Shown here: in pieces, positions 25,220 to 37,822 of the stretch
Position numbering within the stretch: position 1 is the first letter of the stretch
How the letters are laid out: every line of letters begins with the position of its first letter
From: Sphingomonadales bacterium
GTDB lineage: Bacteria > Pseudomonadota > Alphaproteobacteria > SMXS01
Direction of reading: 5' to 3'
Assembly (NCBI GenBank): GCA_022844405.1
Contig: JALHLV010000016.1
Coordinates: 1-64,000, forward strand
DNA length: 64,000 nucleotides
Notes under the pieces: model-generated
Seen by the model: the letters and a program-made list of their open reading frames with translations, nothing else
The model's database searches: none
Told to the model about the DNA's origin: nothing
Made by a program: the position numbers and the translations under genes

Positions 25220-26209
25220 CTAGCCGCCCGTCACGCTCATATGGCGCGATACGGCCGGCTTCTGGCGCCGCCGGTCTATCACGAAATCATGACCTTTCGG
25301 TTTCCGTCCGATCGCCTCGTCGATGGCGTCGTTGAGGGCCGTGTCGTCGGCATCGGCGCGCAGTGCGGCGCGCAAATCCGCCGAATCGTCCTGGCCCAGG
25401 CACATATAGAGCATGCCGGTGCAGGTGACCCGCACCCGGTTGCAGGATTCGCAGAAATTGTGGGTGAGCGGTGTGATGAAGCCGACGCGCTGGGCGGTCT
25501 CGGCGAGAGTCACATAGCGGGCGGGACCGCCGGTCGTGTGGGTCGACTCCAGCATGGTATAGCGCTGGCCGATCTGCGCCTTGACCAGCGACAGCGGCAG
25601 GTAATTGTCCACCCGGGCAACGTCCACCTCGCCCAGCGGCATGGTCTCGATGAACGTCAGGTCGAAGCCTTCCCGCCCGGCCCAGCCGAGCAGGTCGAAT
25701 ACCTCGCCGTCGTTCACGTCCCGCAGCGCCACGGTGTTGATCTTGATCTTCAGCCCGGCGTCCTTCGCCGCGCGCAGGCCGTCCTGCACCTGCTCCAGCT
25801 TGCCCCAGCGGGTGATGCGGGTGAATTTTTCCGCATCGAGCGTGTCGACCGAGACGTTGATCCGCTTGATGCCGGCCTCGACCAGGTCACCGGCATATTT
25901 CGCCAGTTGGCTGCCATTGGTGGTGAGGGTCAGTTCGTCGAGCGCGCCTGTCCGCAGGTGGCGGCCCAGCGAACGGATCAGGGTCATGATGTCGCGCCGC
26001 ACCAGCGGCTCGCCGCCGGTCAGCCGCAGCTTGCGCACGCCCTTGGCGATGAACGCGGTGCACAGCCGATCCAGTTCCTCGAGCGACAGCACGTCCGATT
26101 TGGGCAGGAACGTCATGTCCTCCGCCATGCAATAGACGCAGCGGAAGTCGCACCGGTCGGTCACCGATACGCGGAGATAACTGATGTGCCGCCCGAAGGG
26201 GTCGATCAA
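25220..26209 (-). CDS. moaA: GTP 3',8-cyclase MoaA
   Basis: A 329-residue radical SAM enzyme of molybdenum-cofactor synthesis. The N-terminal [4Fe-4S] motif CxxxCxxC is C20, C24, C27 ([17 protein letters not shown]). The C-terminal cluster is in [20 protein letters not shown], and the protein ends in a GG dipeptide (SVTGG) as required for activity. It acts with MoaC on GTP to make cyclic pyranopterin monophosphate. It is upstream of nadK on the same strand; no other moa genes are in the window. Confidence 0.95.
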   Translation of the reverse strand: MIDPFGRHISYLRVSVTDRCDFRCVYCMAEDMTFLPKSDVLSLEELDRLCTAFIAKGVRKLRLTGGEPLVRRDIMTLIRSLGRHLRTGALDELTLTTNGSQLAKYAGDLVEAGIKRINVSVDTLDAEKFTRITRWGKLEQVQDGLRAAKDAGLKIKINTVALRDVNDGEVFDLLGWAGREGFDLTFIETMPLGEVDVARVDNYLPLSLVKAQIGQRYTMLESTHTTGGPARYVTLAETAQRVGFITPLTHNFCESCNRVRVTCTGMLYMCLGQDDSADLRAALRADADDTALNDAIDEAIGRKPKGHDFVIDRRRQKPAVSRHMSVTGG

Positions 26210-26291
26210 GGCCGGTTCCCTGTTCCCATCACGGTTCCTTATATAGCAGGATACCGGCAGGATTTAAGGGGTTTCGGCGGGAGGGTTTCGC

Positions 26292-26786
26292 ATGGAGGTG
26301 AAGATCGATGACGCGACCACCGATGACCTGCCGGCCATCGCCGCCATCCTCAACGAGGCGATCGAGACCACCACGGCAGTCTGGTACGACGAGCTGCGCA
26401 CACAAGACTGGATGGACGCGTGGTTCGAACTGAAGCGCCTGAAGGGCTGGCCGGTGCTGGTGGCGCGGTTCGACGGACGGGTGGTCGGCTATGCCAGCTA
26501 CGGCGAGTTCAGGCCGCACGCGGGATACCGCGATACGATGGAGCATTCGGTCTATGTGGATACGTCGGTTCGTGGCACCGGCATCGGGCGAAAACTGCTA
26601 GCGGCGCTCATCGAGCGGGCAAGAACGAACAGCGTTCATGTGCTAGTTGGCGGCATCGCGGACGAGAACACGGCCAGCATCTCACTGCACCGGGCCTTGG
26701 GGTTTGAGGAGGTCGCGCGGATGCCGGAAGTCGGCCAGAAATTTGGGCGGTGGTTGACGCTAATCTTCATGCAAATGGTTTTATAA
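26292..26786 (+). CDS. GNAT N-acetyltransferase, phosphinothricin/methionine-sulfoximine type
   Basis: A 164-residue GNAT protein close to the phosphinothricin N-acetyltransferase / MddA group: DDATTDDLPAIAAILNEAIE at the start, EHSVYVDTSVRGTGIGRKLL as the acetyl-CoA binding motif A, and GGIADENTASISLHRALGFE. These enzymes acetylate methionine sulfoximine-like amino acid analogues. The ATG follows a GGGAGGG. It is followed by a nested extragenic palindrome. Confidence 0.88.
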   Translation: MEVKIDDATTDDLPAIAAILNEAIETTTAVWYDELRTQDWMDAWFELKRLKGWPVLVARFDGRVVGYASYGEFRPHAGYRDTMEHSVYVDTSVRGTGIGRKLLAALIERARTNSVHVLVGGIADENTASISLHRALGFEEVARMPEVGQKFGRWLTLIFMQMVL

Positions 26787-26810
26787 ACTCGATAGCTACC
26801 GAAAAATACT

Positions 26811-26983
26811 CGTCATCCCGGCGAAGGCCGGGACCCAGAGATGCCGATCTCAAATTTCACCGTGTCCCTGAGCTTGTCGAAGGGCTTTGCATCAGCACCG
26901 GTGCAAGGCCCTTCGACAAGCTCAGGGACACGGATATGGTTATCCTTGCACAAGAACAAGGTCCCGGCTTTCGCTGGGATGAC
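26811..26983. repeat. Nested composite extragenic palindrome
   Basis: The outer arms are 26811-26838 (CGTCATCCCGGCGAAGGCCG...) and 26960-26983, imperfect inverted copies of the repeat family also found at 7981-8086. Inside them lies a second family: CGTGTCCCTGAGCTTGTCGA... (26861-26885) with its perfect 25-nt reverse complement at 26908-26932, separated by 22 nt containing TTGCA/TGCAA. One repeat family has thus inserted in, or been assembled with, another. It separates two convergent genes. Confidence 0.8.
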
Positions 26984-27017
26984 AAACAAAAAAAAATTGA
27001 TCGAGAGAGGGCAAAAA

Positions 27018-30496
<3,479 letters not shown>

Positions 30497-30500
<4 letters not shown>

Positions 30501-30772
30501 CGCAATCCCTCGACGGTGAAATCGAATGCCCGAAGCAGATCCATCACCCTGGTTCGATGCGCCGCGGGAACCGGATCACGGCCGATCACCCAGCCATAGA
30601 CGTCCAGATCCTGTTCCTCGAGCAGCGCCGAGAACTGGTCGAGCTCCACGGCGCCGAACTGTGGCAGATAAGCGTCGGCGAACCGGCCCATCATCAGGTC
30701 GGCTTCCTTGGTGCCCCGGTGCCAGGCACGGAAGCGCAATTTCTTGCGCGTAACGTCGAGGGTCTCGGTCAT
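30497..30772 (-). CDS. sdhE: FAD assembly factor SdhE
   Basis: A 91-residue protein (start MTETLDVTRKKLRFRAWHRG) that promotes covalent flavinylation of succinate dehydrogenase. The family motif RGxxExD appears as RGTKEAD, followed by LMMGRFADAYL and the acidic LLEEQDLDVYGWV. Its stop overlaps the mfd start codon. It is divergent from recG across about 70 nt, a gene order common in alphaproteobacteria. Confidence 0.93.
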
Positions 30773-30842
30773 GGCGCTCGCTCCCTTCGCGGCCCCCGAT
30801 ATAATGTTTCCGCACCCGTCTGTCAGCACCCGGAAGGCTGCC

Positions 30843-32927
30843 GTGCGTCCCGAGGTCCTGTTTCCGCTGTTCAAACCCGTCACGTCGATCTCCGGCGTGG
30901 GTCCGCGCATGGCCAGACTGGTGGAAAAGGTGGCGGGCGACAAGGTCATCGACCTGTGCTGGCATCTGCCCACCGGCCTGATCGACCGGCGCTTCTCGCC
31001 CAAGGTTGCCGAGGCGCCCATCGGGCAGGTGGTGACCCTGACGGTGCGGGTGGACCGGCACGAGAGCCCCGGCAACGCGCGCAGCCCCTACCGGGTGCTG
31101 TGCAGCGACGACACCGGCTTCATCGCGCTCGTTTTCTTCAGCGCCCGCGACGACTACCTGCGCCGCATATTGCCGGAAGGCGCCACCCGCGTCGTCAGCG
31201 GCACCGTCGAGGAATTCAACGGCGGGCGCCAGATGAGCCATCCCGACTACATCGTCCGTCCCGAGGAAAAGGCCGGTATCCAGATCGTCGAGCCGGTCTA
31301 TCCGTTGACCGCCGGCCTGTCGCCCAAGCTCCTCACCAAGGCGGTTCGCGCGGCGCTCCTGACCGTGCCGGCGCTTCCCGAGTGGCTCGGCAAGGCGACG
31401 CTGTCGCGCGGTGGCTGGGTGGCGTGGGCCGAGGCGCTCAGGACGGCGCACAGCCCGGAAGCGGCGTCCGACCTGGATCCGAATGCAAGGGCGCGCCAGC
31501 GGCTCGCCTATGACGAACTGCTCGCCAACCAGCTCGCGCTGGCGCTGGTGCGCACCCGCATGCGGCGCGCCAGGGGGAGGCCGCTGAAGGGGACCGGCAT
31601 GCTCCGGGCGATGCTGGCAACGCTGCTGCCCTACGAGTTGACCGGCGCGCAGAACACCGCCATCGGCGAAATCCTCGCCGACATGGCCTCGCCGGACCGG
31701 ATGCTGCGCCTGCTGCAGGGCGACGTCGGCAGCGGCAAGACCGTCGTCGCGCTGCACGCCATGCTGACGGCCGTCGAGGAGGGCGCCCAGGCCGCGCTGC
31801 TCGCGCCCACCGAAATCCTCGCGCGCCAGCATTACGAGACCATCCGCCCCTATGCCGACCGGCTCGGCGTCCAGCTCCGGCTGCTGACCGGCCGCGACAA
31901 GGGCAAGGCGCGCGAGGCGCTGCTGGCCGAGCTGGCATCGGGCGCGGCGCAGATGATCATCGGCACCCACGCGCTGCTGCAGGAGGACGTGACCTACAAC
32001 GACCTGGCGGTGGCGGTGATCGACGAACAGCACCGCTTCGGCGTCCACCAGCGCCTCACCCTGTCGGCCAAGGGCGGCGGCCCGGTCGACGTGCTGGTGA
32101 TGACCGCGACGCCGATCCCGCGCACCCTGACGCTCACCACCTATGGCGACATGGACGTGTCGCGCCTGGCCGAGAAGCCGCCTGGCCGCACGCCGATCGA
32201 CACAAGGGCGATTCCCGCGACGCGCCTCGATGAGGTCGTCGCCGGACTGCACCGGGCGGTCGAGCGCGGCGCGCAGGCCTACTGGGTTTGCCCGCTGGTC
32301 GAGGAATCCGAGGTGCTCGACGTGGCCGCCGCCGAGCAGCGCTTCGCGGCGCTGCGGCGGCGTTTCGGTGACGAAGTGGGGCTTTTGCATGGCAGAATGA
32401 AGGCGGCGGAGAAGGACGCGGTGATGGAACGCTTCGCCACCGGCGCGCTGGCGATCCTGGTGGCGACCAGCGTGATCGAGGTCGGCGTCGATGTGCCGGG
32501 CGCCAGCATCATGGTGATCGAGCACGCCGAGCGCTTCGGTCTCGCCCAGCTTCACCAGCTTCGCGGCCGCGTCGGGCGCGGCACGGCACGCTCGTCCTGC
32601 ATCCTGCTCTACGGGTCGCCGCTGTCGGACACCGCCCAGCAGCGCCTCAAGGTGATCCGCGACACCGACGACGGCTTCGTTATCGCCGAGGAGGATCTGC
32701 GGCTGCGCGGCGCGGGCGAGCTGCTCGGCACCAGGCAAAGCGGATTGCCGGAATTCCGTTTGGCCGATGTTGAAGTGCACGGCGACCTGCTGCGCCTCGC
32801 GCGCGAGGACGCGGTGGCGATCGTGAAGGACGACCCGGAACTGAAGTCGTCGCGCGGCGAGGCGCTCCGCGTGCTGCTCTACCTGTTCGAGCGCGACGCG
32901 GCGATCCGGTATCTCACTTCTGGATGA
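30843..32927 (+). CDS. recG: ATP-dependent DNA helicase RecG
   Basis: A 694-residue branched-DNA helicase. The GTG at 30843 gives the family N-terminus RPEVLFPLFKPVTSISGVGP and has GGAAGG six bases upstream; longer frames start in the sdhE promoter. Wedge domain residues are followed by Walker A LLQGDVGSGKTVVALHAM, the DEQH box VIDEQHRFGVHQ and LHQLRGRVGRG. It processes replication forks and Holliday junctions. Length and motifs indicate an intact gene. Confidence 0.96.
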   Translation: MRPEVLFPLFKPVTSISGVGPRMARLVEKVAGDKVIDLCWHLPTGLIDRRFSPKVAEAPIGQVVTLTVRVDRHESPGNARSPYRVLCSDDTGFIALVFFSARDDYLRRILPEGATRVVSGTVEEFNGGRQMSHPDYIVRPEEKAGIQIVEPVYPLTAGLSPKLLTKAVRAALLTVPALPEWLGKATLSRGGWVAWAEALRTAHSPEAASDLDPNARARQRLAYDELLANQLALALVRTRMRRARGRPLKGTGMLRAMLATLLPYELTGAQNTAIGEILADMASPDRMLRLLQGDVGSGKTVVALHAMLTAVEEGAQAALLAPTEILARQHYETIRPYADRLGVQLRLLTGRDKGKAREALLAELASGAAQMIIGTHALLQEDVTYNDLAVAVIDEQHRFGVHQRLTLSAKGGGPVDVLVMTATPIPRTLTLTTYGDMDVSRLAEKPPGRTPIDTRAIPATRLDEVVAGLHRAVERGAQAYWVCPLVEESEVLDVAAAEQRFAALRRRFGDEVGLLHGRMKAAEKDAVMERFATGALAILVATSVIEVGVDVPGASIMVIEHAERFGLAQLHQLRGRVGRGTARSSCILLYGSPLSDTAQQRLKVIRDTDDGFVIAEEDLRLRGAGELLGTRQSGLPEFRLADVEVHGDLLRLAREDAVAIVKDDPELKSSRGEALRVLLYLFERDAAIRYLTSG

Positions 32928-32983
32928 TTGCCGATGCACTATATCCCTCGCAGGGTTTGCACATCCGGAGAGGGAGACTGGCT

Positions 32984-33904
32984 ATGCATGAGATCGACCG
33001 GCGCGCGGTGCTTGCCGGCCTGGGCGCGTTGGGCGCCGTTGCGCTGGCTCCCGCGCGCGGCTTCGCACAGGGCGAGCCGTTATTGAGAAAGCCCATTCCC
33101 GGCGCCGCCGAGACGCTGCCGGCTATCGGCCTGGGAAGCTGGCAGACCTTCAACGTGGGCGACGACCGCGAGGCGTTGGACCGCTGCGCCGCCGTCATCG
33201 CCCGGTTCTTCGCACTGGGCGGCACGGTGATCGACAGCTCGCCCATGTACGGCTCGTCGCAGGCGACCATCGGCCATGCGCTCGCCAGGCTTGGGAAGCA
33301 GCGCACGGTGTTTTCGGCCGACAAGGTGTGGACCTCGCCGGGCAGCGAAGGCCCCGCGCAGATCGAGCAGTCCCGCCGCTACTGGCAGGTGCCCTATTTC
33401 AACCTGCTGCAGATTCATAACCTGTTGTCGTGGGAGGACCATCTCCGCACTCTCCAGCGCATGAAGCAGGAGCGGAAGGTCCGCTATATCGGCATCACTA
33501 CCTCGCATGGCCGGCGCCACGACGAGTTCGAGGACGTGATGCGCAGGCACGACCTGGACTTCATCCAGGTCAGCTACAACGTGCTCGACCGCGAGGTCGA
33601 GCAGCGCATCCTGCCGCTGGCGCGGGAGAAGGGCATGGCCGTGATCATCAACCGGCCGTTCCGCCAGGGCGCGCTGATCGACGACGTGAAGCGCCACACG
33701 CTGCCGCCCTGGGCGGCCGAGATCGGCTGCGCCAACTGGGCCCAGTTCCTGCTGAAGTTCATCACTTCCCATCCGGCGGTCACCTGCGCGATCCCGGCGA
33801 CCAGCCGCATCGACCATCTGGAGGAGAACATGGGCGCCATGCGGGGGCCGCAGCCCGACGAGGCGACGCGCCGCCGCATGGCGGCCTATGTGGCGGACCT
33901 GTGA
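32984..33904 (+). CDS. Aldo/keto reductase with Tat-type signal
   Basis: A 306-residue aldo/keto reductase. The N-terminus HEIDRRAVLAGLGALGAVAL followed by APARGFAQ is a twin-arginine-like signal, so the enzyme is probably exported. The catalytic tetrad D84, Y89, K114 and H145 (TVIDSSPMYG, SADKVW, LLQIHN) is complete, and the barrel continues through PFRQGALIDD. Periplasmic AKRs of this kind reduce aldehydes or ketones. The following DUF6064 gene overlaps its stop codon by one base (TGATG). Confidence 0.88.
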   Translation: MHEIDRRAVLAGLGALGAVALAPARGFAQGEPLLRKPIPGAAETLPAIGLGSWQTFNVGDDREALDRCAAVIARFFALGGTVIDSSPMYGSSQATIGHALARLGKQRTVFSADKVWTSPGSEGPAQIEQSRRYWQVPYFNLLQIHNLLSWEDHLRTLQRMKQERKVRYIGITTSHGRRHDEFEDVMRRHDLDFIQVSYNVLDREVEQRILPLAREKGMAVIINRPFRQGALIDDVKRHTLPPWAAEIGCANWAQFLLKFITSHPAVTCAIPATSRIDHLEENMGAMRGPQPDEATRRRMAAYVADL

Positions 33905-34572
33905 TGGCAGACTGGCTGTCCTACAGCCTTTCCGATTTCCTGATGTTCACGCCGGACACCTATTGCCGGCTTTTCGAGCTGCATAACGCGGCGGTGTGGC
34001 CGGCGCAGCTTCTTGCGGGCCTGGCCGCCGCCGCCATCGCCGTGCTGCTGTGGCGGCAACCGCCGTGGCAGGGCCGGGCCATTGCCGCCATCCTTGCCGC
34101 GGCATGGCTGTTCGTCGGCTGGGTTTTTCTGCTGGAGCGATACACCACCGTTCTCCCGGCCGCGGTCTGGTTGGCGTGGCTGTTCTTTGCACAGGGCGCG
34201 TTGCTGGCCTGGCTGGCGCTGCGACGCGACCCGCCGCGCTTTGCCCTGTCCGATGACGCGGCCGGCCGGCTCGCCATCCTGCTGCTGGCGGTCGCGCTGG
34301 TCCTGCAACCGCTGGCCGGCCCGCTGGGCGGCCGGCCCTGGACCGGCGCCGAGCTGTTCGCTATCGCGCCCGATCCGACGGCGTCCGCCACCATCGCCGT
34401 GCTGCTGCTTGCCTCGGGACGCGGTGCGTGGCCGCTGCTCGTTCTGCCGTTGGCGTGGTGCCTGATCAGCGGGCTGACGCTGGCCGCGATGGACTCGCCG
34501 CATGCGCTGCTGATGCCCGTCTTCGGCCTGCTCGCCGTCTGCGGCGCGTTTATGGGATCGCGGCGCGCGTAG
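33904..34572 (+). CDS. DUF6064 family membrane protein
   Basis: A 222-residue integral membrane protein with a typical DUF6064 start, MADWLSYSLSDFLMFTPDTY, then CRLFELHNAAVWPAQL. About six to seven hydrophobic helices follow (AIAVLLWRQPPWQG, LLAVALVLQPLAGPLGG). The function is unknown. It is translationally coupled to the aldo/keto reductase, so it may anchor or supply electrons to that exported enzyme (inference). Confidence 0.8.
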   Translation: MADWLSYSLSDFLMFTPDTYCRLFELHNAAVWPAQLLAGLAAAAIAVLLWRQPPWQGRAIAAILAAAWLFVGWVFLLERYTTVLPAAVWLAWLFFAQGALLAWLALRRDPPRFALSDDAAGRLAILLLAVALVLQPLAGPLGGRPWTGAELFAIAPDPTASATIAVLLLASGRGAWPLLVLPLAWCLISGLTLAAMDSPHALLMPVFGLLAVCGAFMGSRRA

Positions 34573-34634
34573 CGGTTGGAGCGGCTTTCGGTTCTGTCGT
34601 ATACCTGCCGGAACTCAACGAGATGGAGCAGACC

Positions 34635-35108
34635 ATGGCATCGAGGCGCGACCAGATCACCATGACGCCGGACGAGCTGAAGGCGTTCATCCTGCGCGAG
34701 CACACGCTGATCATCGTCTCCAACGGCCCGCATGGGTTTCCGCATCCCATGCCGATGTTCTTTTACTACGACGAGCAGGGCCGCTTTCTGGTCTCCACCT
34801 ACGGCGCCAGCCAGAAGGTGGTGAACCTGCGGCGCGACCCCAAGGCGGCGATGCTGATCGAGGCCGGCCACGACTATGCCGAGCTGCAGTCCATGATGGC
34901 CGAGACCACCGCCGAGATCATCGACGACAACGATTTCGTCGTCGAAACCATGATGAATATCCGCCGTCAGCGCGACCCGTCGAAGAACGATTTCCCCGCC
35001 GAGGAGATGGAGGGCATCCGCCAGGCGGCGCGCAAGCGGGTGATCATCCGCTTCACCCCGGTGAAGACGATCAGCTGGGATCATTCGAAGCTGGGCGGGG
35101 CGTACTGA
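34635..35108 (+). CDS. Pyridoxamine 5'-phosphate oxidase family protein
   Basis: A 157-residue split-barrel flavin-binding protein: SRRDQITMTPDELKAFILRE, then HTLIIVSNGPHGFPHPMPMF, FLVSTYGASQKVVNLRRDPK and AAMLIEAGHDYAELQ. It matches the PPOX / F420-dependent-type small oxidoreductase class. The second ATG (34635) is preferred because GGAG lies 8 nt upstream; the ATG at 34623 is possible. It stands alone, followed by the vapBC promoter. Confidence 0.85.
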   Translation: MASRRDQITMTPDELKAFILREHTLIIVSNGPHGFPHPMPMFFYYDEQGRFLVSTYGASQKVVNLRRDPKAAMLIEAGHDYAELQSMMAETTAEIIDDNDFVVETMMNIRRQRDPSKNDFPAEEMEGIRQAARKRVIIRFTPVKTISWDHSKLGGAY

Positions 35109-35147
35109 AGTTTTGCCGTCGCTGTTGAAGCCTTGGAAATCGTGCTA

Positions 35148-35166
35148 TCTAGAAGGTGTTTCTAGA
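35148..35166. promoter_or_regulatory. Palindromic operator of vapBC
   Basis: TCTAGAA-GGTGT-TTCTAGA is a perfect 7-bp inverted repeat. It starts inside a TATCTA -10-like hexamer at 35146-35151 and ends 11 nt before the antitoxin start codon, a position suited to autorepression by the VapBC complex. Confidence 0.7.
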
Positions 35167-35177
35167 AAGGGTTCCCC

Positions 35178-35429
35178 ATGGCACTCAGTATCAAGACCGA
35201 AACCGCCGACCGGCTGGCGCGAGAACTCGCGCAGCTGACGGGCGAGACGATGACGGAAGCGGTTACCAAGGCGCTCGCCCAGCGGCTGGAGCTGGAACGC
35301 AAGGCGCGCCAGGCGGACCCTGAGGAAGTGCAGCGGCTGCTCGATCACGCTGCGCGGATGCGGGTAAATTATGACTGCAGCCCGGTGACCAAGGAGGAAT
35401 GGGACGAGGGTTGGGGCGATTGCGCATGA
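35178..35429 (+). CDS. vapB: VapB-type antitoxin (type II toxin-antitoxin)
   Basis: An 83-residue antitoxin of the Rv0623/PSK-like VapB family: MALSIKTETADRLARELAQL, then TGETMTEAVTKALAQRLELE. The N-terminal ribbon-helix-helix binds the operator and the acidic C-terminus (EEWDEGWGDCA) would neutralise VapC. AAAGGG precedes the ATG. The stop overlaps the toxin start as ATGA. Confidence 0.9.
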   Translation: MALSIKTETADRLARELAQLTGETMTEAVTKALAQRLELERKARQADPEEVQRLLDHAARMRVNYDCSPVTKEEWDEGWGDCA

Positions 35430-35836
35430 TCGTCGTAGATTCCTCGGCGGTCGCAGCCATTTTCTTCGGAGAACCCAGGGCGCCTGAATTGGTGAGGCGG
35501 CTTCTCGTTGAACCTGCGGATGCCCGGAAAATGTCTACTGCTTCCTATGTGGAAGTCGGTTCGGTTCTGGCAGGCCGAAGGATCACTGATCGGCCAGCCG
35601 CGATTACCGATTTGGAAAGGCACATTTCCACCTTCGGCATCGAATTGGAGCCGGTGGATCACGCTCAGGCGAGAATCGCATTGCGTGCGCGACTTGAGTT
35701 TGGGCGCGGGATGGGTCATGGAGGCGCGCTGAACTATGGCGATTGCTTTTCCTATGCATTGGCGAAGGTATTGAACGCGCCGCTACTCTATGTGGGGAAC
35801 GATTTCACGACGACGGATATCGCATCAGCGCTCTGA
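35426..35836 (+). CDS. vapC: VapC-type toxin, PIN-domain ribonuclease
   Basis: A 136-residue PIN-domain nuclease. The four acidic metal ligands are D5 (MIVVDSSAVA), E43 (SYVEVG), D106 (NYGDCFSYA) and D126 (YVGNDF). The ATG at 35426 overlaps the vapB stop (ATGA). VapC toxins cleave tRNA or rRNA when the antitoxin is degraded. Both genes look intact. Confidence 0.92.
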   Translation: MIVVDSSAVAAIFFGEPRAPELVRRLLVEPADARKMSTASYVEVGSVLAGRRITDRPAAITDLERHISTFGIELEPVDHAQARIALRARLEFGRGMGHGGALNYGDCFSYALAKVLNAPLLYVGNDFTTTDIASAL

Positions 35837-35867
35837 CTGCTGAAACGGGGAGAAGGGGAGGACGACC

Positions 35868-36662
35868 ATGCGCATAGACCTCAGCGGCAAGACCGCGCTG
35901 GTAACCGGCTCGACCGCCGGCATCGGCCGGGCGACCATCGAGGGACTGGCCGGTGCCGGCGCGCGGGTGATCGTCAACGGACGCACCCGGGCCGCCGTTG
36001 ACGGCGCGGTCGCCGAGATCAAGGTCGCGTTTCCGGGCGTGAGCGTCGACGGCGTCGCCGCCGATGTCTCCGGCGCCGCAGGCTGCGAGGCGCTGATCGC
36101 GGCGGTTAAGGACGTGGACATCCTGGTCAACAACGTGGCGACCTTCTCGGCCACGCCGTTCCTCGACTTGGCCGATGACGAGTGGAATCGCTACTGGGAA
36201 ACCAACGTCATGTCGGGTGTGCGCCTGTCGCGCGCCTATATGCGCGGCATGCTGGCGCGCGACTGGGGCCGCATCGTCTTCATCTCGTCGGAATCGGCGC
36301 AGCGGGTGCCGAAGGACATGGTCCATTACGGCACCACCAAGATGGCCCAGATCGCGCTCGCCCGCGGCCTCGCCGAGGCGGCGGCCGGCACCGGCGTCAC
36401 CGTCAACTCGGTATTGCCCGGCCCAACCACGTCGCGGGCCGTCGGCGGCTTCCTCGACGCGGTGGCGAAGAAACAGGGCGTGACGCCGGAGGAGATCGGC
36501 GCCGGATTCCTCAAGGCCAACAAGCCCACCTCGCTGCTCCACCGCTTCGCGACGCCCGAGGAGGTGGCCAACATGATCGTCTATGTCTGCTCGCCGCAGG
36601 CCTCGGCGACGACGGGCGCGGCCATGCTGGTCGAAGGCGGCGTGGTCGGGACGACGCTGTAG
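35868..36662 (+). CDS. SDR family oxidoreductase
   Basis: A 264-residue classical short-chain dehydrogenase. The cofactor motif TGSTAGIG is at residues 13-20, NNVA at 88-91 (variant of NNAG), the catalytic Ser at about 140 and the Y154-x3-K158 pair in HYGTTKMA. The C-terminus VEGGVVGTTL is typical. It lies 31 nt after vapC but is probably a separate unit, convergent with the ceramide-synthase gene (3 nt gap). Confidence 0.88.
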   Translation: MRIDLSGKTALVTGSTAGIGRATIEGLAGAGARVIVNGRTRAAVDGAVAEIKVAFPGVSVDGVAADVSGAAGCEALIAAVKDVDILVNNVATFSATPFLDLADDEWNRYWETNVMSGVRLSRAYMRGMLARDWGRIVFISSESAQRVPKDMVHYGTTKMAQIALARGLAEAAAGTGVTVNSVLPGPTTSRAVGGFLDAVAKKQGVTPEEIGAGFLKANKPTSLLHRFATPEEVANMIVYVCSPQASATTGAAMLVEGGVVGTTL

Positions 36663-36665
36663 CGC

Positions 36666-37817
36666 TTACAGCACCTTCTCGTACATCCTGTAGGTCTTGT
36701 AGTGCCGGCACAGGATCATCTCCAGAATCCGCTGCATCGGCACGTTGCTCTCCAGGATCCATGACAGCTCGGCGCGGCGGTAGCCGACCTCCTTGACTGT
36801 CGCCTTGCGGATTTCCTCGATCATCAGCAGCGCCATCGAGGCGCCGGCGAGCGTGCCCTGGAACTGCTGGCGCACGCCCATCAGCGGCACGCGGCAGCGG
36901 GTGGGCGACTTGACCAGCAGGCGCCACGCCAGCCTGGCCCAGCCGAGCGGCAGCATGTTGCCGTCCAGGTCGGCGGCGGCCTGGTTGATGTCGGGCACGG
37001 TCAGCATGAAGGCGGCGGGCACGCCGTCCCATTCGGCGATCATGCAGCCCTGTTCCTTGATGAACGGCTTCAGGTCCTTGCCCATCTTGTCGATCTCGGC
37101 GTCGGTCATGGGGATGAAGCCCCAGTTGTCGCGCCAGGCGTCGTTGAAGATGTCGATGATGATCTTCAGCTCGTTCGCGAAGTCCTTCTTGCGCATCCGG
37201 CGAAGCGTCAGCTTGTCCTGCTTGCGCGCCTTATCGAGGATGCGCTGCACGTTCGCGGGGAACTCGTGGGTGATGTTCAGGTCGTAGGCCCACATGTCCT
37301 GGACCTTGGCATAGCCCAGCTCTTCGACATGCTCGCCGTAATAGGGGCGGGCATGGCCCATCATCACCCTTGGCGGCTCGTCGAAGCCTTCGACCAGCAG
37401 GCCGGATTCCTCGTTGATCGACAGGCTGAACGGCCCTAGCACACAGGTCATGCCGCGCGCGCGCAGCCAGCTTTCGGCGGCCTCGAACAGGGCGTCGAAC
37501 ACCAGCGGGTCGTCGACCGCGTCGAGGAAGCCGAAATGGCCGGTGCCCGGCCTCTGATGCACCTGGGCGAGCTGGTCGACCTGGGCGCTGATCCGGCCGA
37601 CGGGTCTGCCGTCCATGCGGGCGACGAAATAGGCGGCCTCGGCGTGCTGGAAGTAGGGATTCTTGTCCCTGTCCAGAACGTCGCGCCGCTCGAAGCGCAG
37701 CGGCGGCACCCAGTAGGGATCGCCCCCGTAGATCACCCAGGGAACATTGATGAAGGTTTCAAGGTCGGCCTTGGTGGTGACCTCGGCGACCTGAACGCCG
37801 CCCTCGCCGAAGCTCAT
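36666..37817 (-). CDS. GNAT-fold acyltransferase, probable bacterial ceramide synthase (bCerS)
   Basis: A 383-residue GNAT-superfamily protein: VQVAEVTTKADLETFINVPW, then YWVPPLRFERRDVLDRDKNP; GHARPYYGEHVEELGYAKVQ lies in the middle and RRAELSWILESNVPMQRILE at the end. In Caulobacter crescentus the ceramide synthase bCerS is a GNAT-type protein encoded with spt and cerR; length, fold and location here agree. It would N-acylate 3-oxo-sphinganine. It is last in a five-gene leftward operon (lptF, lptG, flippase, hydroxylase, this gene; 5 nt from the hydroxylase). Assignment is by synteny and family, not by alignment. Confidence 0.75.
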   Translation of the reverse strand: MSFGEGGVQVAEVTTKADLETFINVPWVIYGGDPYWVPPLRFERRDVLDRDKNPYFQHAEAAYFVARMDGRPVGRISAQVDQLAQVHQRPGTGHFGFLDAVDDPLVFDALFEAAESWLRARGMTCVLGPFSLSINEESGLLVEGFDEPPRVMMGHARPYYGEHVEELGYAKVQDMWAYDLNITHEFPANVQRILDKARKQDKLTLRRMRKKDFANELKIIIDIFNDAWRDNWGFIPMTDAEIDKMGKDLKPFIKEQGCMIAEWDGVPAAFMLTVPDINQAAADLDGNMLPLGWARLAWRLLVKSPTRCRVPLMGVRQQFQGTLAGASMALLMIEEIRKATVKEVGYRRAELSWILESNVPMQRILEMILCRHYKTYRMYEKVL

Positions 37818-37822
37818 GGAGC

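Noticed and set aside
30576-32939. A 787-codon minus-strand frame across recG
   Set aside because: It is antisense to recG and sdhE motifs; composition is typical of an antisense shadow in GC-rich DNA.
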